Source: Cafeteria roenbergensis
Lineage: Eukaryota; Sar; Bigyra; Bicosoecida; Cafeteriaceae
Assembly: GCA_008330645.1 (NCBI GenBank)
Contig: VLTN01000106.1
Coordinates: 1-48,332, forward strand
Direction of reading: 5' to 3'
DNA: 48,332 nt
The notes beneath the pieces are model-generated. The model saw only the letters and a program-made list of their open reading frames with translations. It did no database searches and was not told where the DNA came from. Positions 30,236 through 42,200 of the stretch are shown here, piece by piece. The position numbers were made by a program, and so were the translations under genes. The first letter of the stretch is position 1; each line of letters starts with the position of its first letter.

Positions 30236-33200
30236 TCAGCCCTGCTGCTCGCAAGAGCGCCCAGTGGACGCCACCTTGCCAGGAGAGGCGAGGCAGCGTG
30301 CCGACGTGGTAGCTTGGGCCTCGCTCTGGCGGGCAGGTGTCGAAGGCTGACCGGGCGGTGCAACCACATTCAGGGTTGCAAGAGGGTTTTCGAAGCTGCC
30401 ATCGTCGCGAGCCATGACCAAAACGGGCACCCGGTCCGCTTGATGCGGCTTGTTGGTGGCTGCTCCCCCACGCGACCTCCCCATCATCGGCACGAGAGAG
30501 CGCCGAGGGCTGGAGCGCCCGTCGGACGATGCAGGGGAGCCAGGTGCCGCGTGGGCTGCTTTGGCCAGGAGGCTGCGAGCGTTGGCTGCGGCTCCTGAAC
30601 TGATGCGAGGCGCAAATTTGCGGGCCCGCATCGATCGGCCTCGCGAGCTGCCAGTCGCCTGAGCAGTCTCGCTCGCGTGAACGTGTTGTTGCGCCTGTCG
30701 GACCTGCTCGCGCAGGTCGTCAAATGTCGCCTGCAAGCTCTTTGCATGAGCACGGACAGCTGCCCATTGCGACTCGTCGGGAAGCGTCTCGCTTTCAAGG
30801 GCACCCCCGGCCAGGTCCGCGTTGACCGCGTCGCTAGAGACACGGGACGTGAGCAGCATGGACTGGGCCATTCGCATGTCACCCGCGCCAGATCCGGACG
30901 AGCCGGCGGACACGCGCGCCTTGGTCTTGTCGTCCTCGCCCGAGATCTTCTTGGCCATCTTCTCGCGCTTGGCCCGCGTCGTGCACAGGGCAACGCACCA
31001 CGCCGCCCGCTCGGGGTTGAGCATGAAGAAGACCTCGAAAGCCAGCAGGAGCCCGAAGTACACGCAGGAGAGCAGGATCAGCGTGGCCACCGCAATGGCG
31101 AGCTGGTCGTACTCCTCCGTGTAGTAGGACATGAGCTCCGGGTCGTTGAAGCGGTTGGACAGGAACATGATCCCCGACAGGTTCACCAGCACGCCGCACG
31201 CGAGCAAGACCGACTCCACGGCGTTGTAGTCGACCAGGAACATGGCGAAGCTCACGTTCGTGGCCTTGTCCTCCTCCAGGTCCGCAACGGCGGCGCCGAG
31301 CGCCGCATCGCGCCAGGCCCCAGTGCGAGACCCGCCCGGGTTGTACGCCTCCTCCACTGCGGTCATCTCCTCCCGGATGCGCCAGTGGTCGCTGCGGGTG
31401 TGCAGGGTGTCGGCGATGCCGGCCTGCAGCAGGTGGTGGCGAACCGTGCGGTCGTAGTCGCTGGGGCTCATGTACGGCAGGTTGCGCACCTGCAGCGCGT
31501 ACGCGCCGAACATGACGAGCAGCGAGAACGCAAGCTGGTACGACGGCGTCGAGCGGAACATGAGCGCGGTGAAGGCGATGAGGAACTTGCGGAGCAGGAT
31601 GAGCGCGATCCAGTACGTGGCCTTGCCGGGGCGGAACAGGTAGTAGAGGCGGTTGTACTTGCGGCGGAACAGCCACACCTCCTCCGTCATGTACTCGCGG
31701 GTCTTGTACCGCGGGTCGCGGGCGGCGAGGGCACGGCAGACCTGGTCGCGCTTCACGATGAGCTTGTTCCGGCGGAGCACCAGCAGCGACAGCAGCGGGT
31801 AGGCAGCCACGTACACCACCATGGCCACGAGGCCGAAGGGGAAGAGCGTCAGGTGCACGTCCGACTCGAAGCAGACGACGTCGGTCATGCCGCTCATGTA
31901 CAAGTTGCCGTCGGGGGGGTCGGTGGGCGAGCAGTTGAACACGTCGAGGGTCATGCGGGTCAGCGTCAGGTACCCCACGTACATCATGACGATGAAGACC
32001 GACACCAGCGCGTGAGCGTGCGAGGACCGGTCCTTGGCCGCGACGCGCTTGATGAAGGTCTTGTACGCGTACGACGCGCCGAATACGCCCAGCAGCATCC
32101 CGGCGGCCGTGACGGGAAGCGCCATGACCAGGAACCACTTGAGGCTGAAGGTCACCTCGGGGATGGCGCACTCGGGCGCAGCGAGCTCGATGTTGAGGTT
32201 GAACGCGCTGAGCCAGCGGAAGAGGCCCTTGAGGATGTTGGGCCAGCGCACGCGCGCGCGGGCGAAGAGCGCCAGGACCTGGAAGTAGTCCACGCCGATG
32301 GCCACGAAGGCAATGTTCACCTGCCGCGCGTTGAGCATCCACGCCGCGAAGGACAGCACCGCCGCCGCGAGGAAGAAGAGCACGAAGATCAGCCACGGCT
32401 GGTCGGGGCACTTCTCGCACTCGCCGTTGATGCGGTAGTACTTGCCCTGCACGCACTGCGAGCACCGCTCCGACGTGTATCCCTCGCTGCACAGGTTCGC
32501 GCCGAGGCAGGCCCACTTGGGCTCGCAGGGCGCGAAGGCAGGGCACTCCTCGCGGGCCTGCCGCTTCTCGTGGCACGCGGGGTGGGGCGTCGTGTAGTTG
32601 AAGCGCCACCAGCCCGGCAGCGACACCACCAGGTCGTACATCTGCTCGTCGCCGTCGGAGCAGTTCGCCCCGAGCGCGTCCACGGAGCACTTGAGGCACT
32701 CCTCGCCGCGCAGCCCGTAGTACAGCGGCGCCTTGCACTCGGTGATGAACATCTCCTCGAAGTCGTACAGCACGAACGGCTCCGTGCGGTTGGCCACGAG
32801 GATGGTCACGTTCTTGGGGCCCACCACGTCCGTCGCGGGAGAGCACTGCAGCGAGCCGTCGTTCAGCCACTCCGCGCCCTCGCACGGGATGTCGTTCACC
32901 GTGATGGCCACCGCGGTCGGCTCCCAGCCGAAGTTCTTGCCCCGGATCACCACGCGCTCGCCGAGCGCGTCGGGGGTGTTGGGCATCAGGCTGGTCACGA
33001 TGGGCGGGTCGTACGCGAACACGGCGCCGGCGCTCGGCGCGTTGCGGCGGTTTCCGATGCTCACATGCACCCCGAGCCTGTCGCCGAAGCCCTGCGGCGC
33101 CTCGCACGTGATGCGGTTGTGCGTCTGGGAGACCACCCGGCACTCCCGGCCGCCGATGGTCACGAACGCGCCGCTCCGGCCGAACGACTCCCCCTCCACC

Positions 33201-36200
33201 AGCAGGGCATACCCGCCGCGGGTGTCGAAGCACTCCGCGGGCACGTAGCGGCTGGCCTCGCGCGTGGCGCCACCTGGAAGGTTCACAAGGTACACCCGCT
33301 CCCTGTCTTGGCACGCTGCCGGGTCCTTGTCCGCGCGGCTCACGCCGTCAACCACGGGCGGGTCGTACGAGAACGTGACGGCCTCGCGCGACGCCTGCCC
33401 GCCCACCGTAACGCGCACGGTGAGGTCCTCGCCGAAGCCCTCCGGCATGAAGAAGCGGATCGTGGTGTCGTTGTGCAGCAAAACGTCCTCGGCAGGCACC
33501 GCGATGACCATGCCGACGCCCGCGTCCAGCAGGGCCTCCGAGGGCCGCAGCTCGACGGCGCCACTCGTTCCCAGGTCCACGCCGACCACGGTCACGACCA
33601 GGCGCTCTCCGGGGATCTCGGTCATGCGGTCTGCGGAGATGGTCGGTCGCGTCCTGCCCGAAGTGGGCCCGTGGGCGGGCACCACAGCCTGCACAACGGG
33701 GCGGTTGTACGAGTACCGCACACTGTCGTCCGAGGTCTGGTCGCGAACCGCCACCGCCACCGGCAGCGACACTCCCTGGCCGTGGCTCGTGCGGCACTCC
33801 ACGGCGGTCATCGAGGAGGAGAGCACGGTGCAGTTGTACGGCCCGAGGTGCACCACGGGCCGCGTCGGGCCCAGGTCCTTGCCCCGAATCACGACAACCT
33901 GGCCGCCGAGGGTCGGGGCCTGGGGCGCCCCGGGGCCGATGCTCGCCACGCTGGGCCGCCGGTACCGCACCATCGGCGAGCCGGAGAGGCGCGACGACTG
34001 CGCTCCCACGACGAACTCGACGGGGTGGCGGCGGCCGTCCCCCAGAGGCAGAGTCACGACTAGCTCGCTGTCCGAGTGCGAGATGATCGCCAAGGGCAGG
34101 ACCTGGCCCGTGTAGGCGCTCGTCAGCGTGAACTGGCGCTGGCTGTCGAACTCAGGGCGGCCGAAGCCCTCGCCTCGGACCACTGCCACGGCGCCGGCCG
34201 TCGGAATGCCGCCCTCCTCGTTCTCGGCGGCGTCCACGAAGCTGTGGATCTTGTTCGTGTCGGGGTCCAGGTCCCGGGCCACCACCGAGTCGATGCGCGG
34301 CGGGGAGTACGAGAAGGTCAGCTCGGACGCGCGCGACCGCCCGCCTGGCACGCCGATGAGCACGGGAAGGCCGGCGCCCACGCCGGGCGGCGTGATGCAG
34401 CGGATGGTCTCCTTGCCGTCCCGCGCCTCCTCCGGGGTGGCGGCCTTCTTCTCGTAGACGGGGCACGCGAAGGAGTCCCCGAAGGTGACCTGGATCTGCG
34501 TCAGGTCCGTCACGGTGTCGATGTCCGACACGCCCGCGACGAAGAACTCCTCGCCGCCCACCGTCTTCATGTCCTCCCACTCGCCTTGGCCCTCGAGCGC
34601 GTTGAAGTTGGGCACCGGCTTCTTGAAGTAGAACACGTTGGACGACACACCGTCCACCTCCACAGAGCAGGCGAGCTCTCGGTCCGCGTTCGCGGGATCT
34701 GGGATGATGAACATGATCTGGCCGTGGGTCCAGGACTCTGGCGCAACCAGGACGCCGTCCACCTTGATGGAACCGCAGCCCTGGCTGCCGCTGCAGAAGG
34801 ACTCGCCCTCCACGAAAACGCGAAGCAGGCCCGTCTCCACTTGCTGGCGGTCCGGCGCGATGTTCGTAATGAACGGAGCGTCGTAGCGGAACGGCACCAC
34901 CGCCGAGGGCACACCGTCCACGAGCAGCAGCAGCTCCCGCGAGGCGCCGAAGCCCTCGGGCACCTCGAAGTCCACGTAGTGCGAGCCGTCCTTGAGAGAC
35001 CCGGACATCGCGATTGCCGGCCGCTCCAGCGACCCCAGCCACAGCTCCACCTCCACGGCCCTCGCTGATGAGTCGCCGGTCCAGAGGGAGCCGAAGTGGG
35101 CGTCCATCACGGCCTTGGCCGGAGTGGCATGCCCGCCCGCGTTGAGCAGCACGGACAGCTCCGAGAGCGGCCACTTGACCCCGAAGTCCTGACCGGTCAC
35201 CCGGACCAGCACGCCGCCGTTCGTGGCGGAGTTGCCTGGGGTCGTGGCGTTGATCACCGGGCGTGCGTACGACGTCGACACACTGCTGAGCGGGCTCGCC
35301 TGCCCCTTGACGGTCACGACCCAGCGCAGCACGCGGCCCGTGCCGGGCACAGTTTGGCAGCGGATCTCCTTGTGCGAGACGGACACGTGGCAGCCGTGGG
35401 CCGCAAACTCCGACCCGGTCGGGCCGTACGTCACGGACTGCAGGTACTTGCCCACGGAGAAGTAGTTGCCCTGGATGACGATCTCCTGGCCGCCGTTGGT
35501 CGAAGCGTCTGCCGCCGCCGGACCAGCGAAGCCCGTGATCTCGGGCGGGTGGTAGTCCGTGGTGGGGCTGACCGAGGCCTGCTCGTCGACGGTGATGGAC
35601 CATGTCAGGTCCTCGCCGGCGCCGACGTCGGTGGTGCACTGAATCAGCGTGTGCGCCGTGACCACGCTGCAGTCCTGCGCCGAGAACTCCGCCGACCCCT
35701 TGCCGTACGTCGCGTTCTGCACCACCGTCGCGAGCCCTCCGAAGTTGCGACCCTCGATGAACACGACCTCCTGGCCGGCCGTGTCGGCGTCCGTGGCGCC
35801 CGGCCCGCGGTAGAAGCTCACCACAGGCGGGTGGTAGTTGGTCGGCATGTCCAGCATGCGGGCGGTGCGCTGGGCGCCGATCTCCAGCTCCCAGACCAGC
35901 TCCCGCCCAGTGCCCTCCGTCGTGATGCACACGACCTGCTCGTGCGGCACCGTGACGCGGCAGTCGCGCGCGTGGTATGCGGGCCAGCTCGGGCCGTCCC
36001 TGCCGTACATGGCCAGCGGAGCAAGGCCGGCGATGACGTTGCCGTCCGCGTCCAGCTGCGTGACGGGGCCGAAGTTGGCCCCGGAGAGGAGCACCTGCTG
36101 CCCCCCCTTGGTGTCGGCCATGTCCGCGCCCAGGCCGCCGATCTTGGTGATCACAGGCGGCTTGTAGGCAGAGGTGCCCTCCGCCCCGCCGCTCACCGCG

Positions 36201-39200
36201 GAGAGCTGGCCGCCGACCGAGACCCTCCAGGAGTGGTTGCGCCCGATGCCCGGCGACGAGCGGCACGTGATCCGGCGGTGGGGAGCGTCCACGGCGACCT
36301 GGCACGCCACGCCCCGGTACGGCGCGAAGCCGTCAGGCAGCACGGCCAGCGCGAGGTCGTGGTGGTACTCGGCGACGATGGGGGCCGTGCCGATGGGCCC
36401 GAAGTTGTCGCCGAACAGCGTCACTTCGTCGCCGCCCTGCGTCGCCAGCACCAGCTGCGACACGCGCGAGATGGTGGGGGGCGAATAGGCGAGCGAGCTG
36501 GTGAAGACCTCGCTCGACTGGCCGTCTGCCGACACGACGAACTTGAGGCCGGCGCCCACGCCGGGAACGCTGTTGCAAGCGATGGCCGTGTGCCCCTCCA
36601 CGAAGGCGCAGTCCACGGCGCGGTTCTCGGTGCCTGTGACCGGCCCGTACCGCACGATGGGGGTGACCGGCACGCTCTCGACGCCGGTGCCGTCCGCGGA
36701 TGAGCGAGCGTAGAAGGCCGGCCCGAAGTTCTGCCCGCGCACCACGAACCGCTGCCCGCCCTGCGTGGCGAAGGCTGCCGCCGACGCGTCCGCGATGAGC
36801 GCGCTCGTGACCACGGGGGGCGCGAAGCCGGTCTTGGCCGACGACGTGCGGGAGAAGGGCAGGACATCGCTCAGGTCGTCGTACACGACCGTCACGCGCC
36901 AAATGTGGTTCACGCCCGCGCCCTCCGAAGTCGAGCACACGATGGCCGTGTTGGGCGCGGACTGCCCCCCGAAGCGGGAGCAGTTGGTGGCCGCGTACTT
37001 GGTCCCGCGCACCGGCCCGTACGTGACTTCGTACCGGGTGTACGCGTCCTCGGGGTAGCTGGCGGGGTCGAGAGACGCCGCCTTCTCGCGGGCGATGCGA
37101 GCAGCGGTCTTGCCGAGGTTCGTCCCAGAGATCACGAGCCGCGCGCCGCCCGCCGTCACGCTCAGGGCGTCCATGGTGCTGTGGGTGGCGCGCCAGTCCA
37201 CGACCTTGCCGTTGTACATGTTCGGGACCGCGGCCGTGGCCGGATCCACGTCCACGTCCCACGCGACCCCGCCTGCGACGTCCGCGGGGAGCGCCGCGAA
37301 GCTGTCGACGGAGATGTCGTTCACGTCGCGCACGATGACCAGCACCGGGCGTGACGCCGAGAGCGGGGAGTCGGCATCGCCGTCGGTCACAGTGACGACG
37401 AAGGAGTACTCGGCCTGGTTCTCCCAGTCCAGCGACTCCTGCTTCACAGTGAGCTTGCCTGCTTGGCTGATCTCGAACAGCGCGGAGTCGTCGCTCGGGG
37501 TGCCGTCAGTTGCGGCGATCGAGAACCGCAGCTGGCCTCGAGCGCTGGTCGGGGCGTCGTCGTCCACCGCCGCGCAGCTGCCCACCAGGGTGCCGAACTT
37601 GGAGCCCTCGAGCACGTTGAAGAAGAAGGCGCTGGTGCCCACGAAGCGGGGCGGCTCGTTCACGTCCAGCACGCGCACCTGGACCGGTCGGCGCACAGCG
37701 TTGCTGGCGGAGTCGGTGACGACGGCGGTCAGCTCGAAGGCGCGGGCCGCCACGTTCTCGAAGTTGAGCGCAGTCGGCGAGCCCTTGAACACCATCGCGC
37801 CGCTGATCGGGTCCACCTGGAAGAGGTCCACCGCGGCCTGCTCGCCCTCGAGGGAGTAGCGCAGCACGCTGCCCTGGTCCGCGCTGTCCACGTCGGTGGC
37901 CACGAGCTTGTCGCCGGCCAGCGCTGTGCCCAGCACGCTGTTCTCGGGAACCGTGACGACGAACATGGCGCTCCCGCCGACCGCGCCGTCCACAAAGGTG
38001 GGCGGCTCGTTCAGGTTCACCACGCCCACGGTGACATCCATGCTCCCCGTCAGGGGCAGGTTGCTGTCGGAGTCAGTGGCGACGACCACCATCTGGTACG
38101 TCGAGAACTCGCCCTCGAAGTCGATGGGCCCGTCCACGAGGATCTCGCCCACCTGGCGGAGCTGCACCGACGCGCCTGCGTCGGACTGGGCCAGGGCCAT
38201 CCTGTCTTGCTCGGTGGCCTCGCGGGTGACCATCTTGAAGGGGAAGGGCCGGTTCACGTTGGCGCCGCGAGGCCCCACCGCGTACTCGAGCGACTGCTTC
38301 TGGTAGTTCAGGTCCACTGCAAAGACGGTGCCGACCAGGGTGCCAACGGCGGAGTTCTCGTCCAGGAGGAAGGGCTCTGTGCGCAAGACAAACCTTGGCC
38401 TGCTGTTGCTGTTTGACAGCTTGATGACCAAATGGTTGACCGTGGACGCCAGATGCGAGTCGGTGATGCGGATCATCAGGTCGAACTTGTTGTCGAAGTC
38501 AACATCGTTCGGCTTGAACTGCGGCGTCGAAGGGTCGTACGTCTGCGTGCACGTTCCGAGAGCGACCATGGACAGCACCCCGGTCGAGGCGTCGATCTTG
38601 ATCACCTTGGCGCCCGACGAGCACCGGTCTCCGGACAGGATCTCGAAGCGGAAGGCGTCGCCGGCGTCCGGGTCCCGCACCAGGTCCATGATGGAACGGA
38701 TGTCCTGCACGGTGTTCTCCATGGCCGCGATGGCCGTCCCGTTCTCGCGCAGCATCGGCGGCTCGTTCACGTTGGAGAGCCGCACCGTCACGGCCGCGCT
38801 GGCCGAGTTGCCCTTGGAATCCGTGGCGCTCACTGTCAGCGCGAAGAGGTTCTTCCCCTCGAAGTCCAGGCGGACGGGCTCCGACGTCGGGGACTCGGCC
38901 ACGCGGAGGCTGCCCGAGGACGGATCGATCGCGAACGGAGCCACACCATCCTCGTTCTCCTCCTGGGACGTGATCGAGAAGACCAGCTTGCCTGCGTCGT
39001 CCGCGTCCGGGTCGCTCGCCTTCACTGTGCCGACGTGCACGCCAGCTGCCGAGTTTTCGGGCAGCCCTTCGAACGCCGCGGCGACCACAGACGGCGGCTC
39101 CTGCACGTCCAGGATGTTGACGGTCCAAACGGCGTCGGGCGCAGACAGCTTGCCCGCGTCGGTCACGCGCATCGTGATGCGGTGGCTCTGCACCGCCTCG

Positions 39201-42200
39201 AAGTCCAAGACGGCCTCATCGACCTCCAGCTGGCCGGTGCGCGCGTTCGCGACCCGGAACACCCCCGCGGGCACCTGATTCACGACCTCGTACGTGTGCG
39301 AGTCGTCGGCGTCCTCGTCCGTGGCCAGGCTTGCCGAGCCGGCGACCACGCTCAGCCGAGGGCTGTTCTCGTTGATCGAGAACGTGGCCGCGGCCAGGAT
39401 GGGCCGCTCATTCAGGTCGGCGACCGCCACAGTCACTGTGGCGGTGTCGCTGAGCCCGCCAGCGTCGGTGACCGACACAACCAGGGTGTACGAGTCGACG
39501 ACCTCGTGGTTGAGGCCCATGGCGCCCGCGGCCGTCAGGACCAGGCTGCCCGCGCGCCCAGCCTCGGAGATGCTGAAGAAGCCCAGCGAGTCGCCGGACT
39601 CAATGCGCCAGCGGAGCTTGGCCTCGTCCGATGGACCGTCGGGGTCGGACGCCACCAGGTCGAGGCCCAGCTGCTGGCCGGCCACGAGCTTGGCCTCCGA
39701 GAGCGTGTTCTCGTTCACGGCGCGGGAGGCGTCCTCCAGGCGCGGGGGCTCGTTCGAGTTGAGCACCTCCACGCGCACCGGCGTCTCGGCGCAGAGCGCG
39801 GGTGCCCCCGAGTCGCACACCTGGGCCACCAGGCTGAAGGCGTTCAAGTCCTTGTTCTCGAAGTCCATGCGCCCGAAGTCCGCCACGGACACCTGGCCGG
39901 TCACCGCGTCGATGTCGAAGATGCCGAGGCTGTTTCCGGACTTGAGGCTCCAGCGCAGGCGCGCCCAATCCGCCGTTGCGGACGCCACGTCCTCGTCCGT
40001 GGCGGAGATTCGGTCCACCAGCCCGCTGGCGCTGACCAGAACCGTTCCCACGGGCGCCAGCTCCTCGACCTGAAGCACGTAGCCGCCGGGCGGCACCACG
40101 ATGGAGGGCGCGTCGTTGGCGTCGACGAGGCTGATGGTGACCGTGGCGGTGGCTGTCAGGGGCGTCGGCTGCACGTCGTCGCGCGCCTGCAGCGTGAGCG
40201 TGTACACGGGCTTGGCCTCGAAGTTCAGGCTGGCCTCGTCGCGCACCTCCAGCTGCCCGGAGCACGGATCGACCTTGAACAGGGCGACGCCGTCGCCCCC
40301 CACGATGGAGTACAGCAGCTGCTGCCGCACGCCCAGAACGGGGTGGGCGTTGTCGGGGTCTGTGCCCGTGACGGGCGCCCCGACCTTGCCCGGAGCCAGC
40401 GTGTTCTCCCGCACCGAGCGAACGGCGTCGAACAGCACCGGCGCCTCGTTCACGTCGGTGACGTCCACCGTGACCGTGGCCCGGGCAGTCAGCCCGCCGC
40501 CGTCGGTGGCCCGCACCACCAGCTGGTACTTGGACTTCTCCAGCGACTCGAAGTTGAGGTCGCCCGCCGTCCCGTTGAGCACGCGCAGGCTGCCGGACGA
40601 AGGCTCGATCCCGAACACGCTCGAGCCGCTGCCCCCCGTGATGGCGTAGGCGAGCTCGCCCCACTGGCCTGCGTCGACGTCGGACCCAAGGATGGGCCCG
40701 CCCACCAGCACCTCGCCCGTGGCCGAGTTCTCCGCAACGGTGCGCACCACTGCGGCGAGGGAAGGAGCCTCGTTGACGTCCTCGACCGCGACGTGGACCA
40801 GCGCCGAGGCAGACAGCTGGGGGGTGCCGTTGTCCGTTGCCGTCACAACCAGGGTCCACTCGGCAGCCTGCTCGTGGTTCAGCCCGTCCTGCTTGACCGA
40901 CAGCACGCCGGTGGAAGGCGCCACATCGAACAGCTTCGCGCCCTCGAACGAGTTCCCGTCCAGCGCGACGGAGAACGTCAGCGCCTGCTTCGCGAGGGTG
41001 TCCGGATCGGTCGCCATGCCGGCGATGGACTGGAGAACGGCGGCCGCTGAGCCGGGCAGCGTGTTCTCCGCCACCGTGAGGCACGCAGCGAAGGCCTGCG
41101 CCGAGCCGGGCAGGCAGCTGGAGGTGGCCCAGGTCACGCGCTCGTTCACGTCCTGGACCTGCACCATCACGACGCCCGCAGCCTGCTTGGCCGGATCGCC
41201 TGAGTCCGTCACCAGCACCTCGAACCCGAACTCGCGCTGCGCCTCGAAGTCGGGCGACGCGGCCGCGATCCGGACGGAGCCGTCCTCGACCACGGCGAAC
41301 ACCCCTTCGGCGCTGGACTGGGCGGTGTCGAAGCACAGCGAGCTGAACTGCAGGGCCGACGACGCGGCGGCGACGCCAACGCGGGTGGGCAGCAAGGCGG
41401 GCCCGTGCGCAGCGTCAGCGCCGTCCTGGAAGGACACCAGCAGGCCCTCCGACAGCTGCTCCGACTCACCGCGCCCGAGGGTGACCAGGCCTTGGCTGGA
41501 CACGCTGAACCAGAAGCTGCGGAACTCGCGCGTGCTCAGCGCCGCGGGAGTGGGCGCGCTCGCCACCTGGAAGCACGACGGGCTGCACTTCTCGATGGTG
41601 GAGTGGGCGTTGTTCAGGGCGCCGACGGTCAGCTGGTAGAAGAAGCCGGTGGGAGCCTTGTACAGCTCGTCGGTGGGAGCCATGACCGACAGGGCAATGC
41701 GGGCCTGGGCCGCGCCGCGCACCCGGACAGCGCCGCCCAGCTGGACGGAGCCGCTTGGCTTGACGGCGAGCGGCGCGAAGTAGTACTTGCCAATCGTGGA
41801 CGCCTGGCTCGCCCAGCAGTTGGGCCTGCCCATCTTGAACGTGTGGCGGTCCCGGGCGTCGTCGTCGACGACGCGCAGCGGGGACGAAACCTGCGCCCCA
41901 GGCGCGAGGTTCTCGGGCACTTGCAGCACGACATCCGCCAGCGCAGGGGCGTCGTTGACGTCGTTCACCAGCACTGACAGCTGACGCTCGTCTACCAGCC
42001 CCCCCGCGTCCGACACGCGCACCCCGATCGAGTACGACGACGTCGTCTCACGGTCGATGTCCAGCGACGCCACCGACACTGCGCCCGTCGACGCGTCGAT
42101 GGCGAAGTGGCCCGCCTTGTTCCCGTCGCCGAAGAAGGCGAACGTCAGCAGGTCGTCGGCGTCCACGTCGCGGGCCGCCACGGTGCCGACCACGCCTCCC

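Noticed and set aside
29698-30369. 223-codon minus frame between JmjC 2 and the cadherin giant
   Set aside because: There is no recognisable domain, the composition is odd, and it overlaps both neighbours' ends. Treated as intergenic.
30677-34063. Plus-strand open frame of 1128 codons
   Set aside because: It is opposite the IPT/TM part of the cadherin giant. The translation is dominated by His, Arg, Val and Glu with no domain, while the minus frame shows clear IPT repeats and TM helices.
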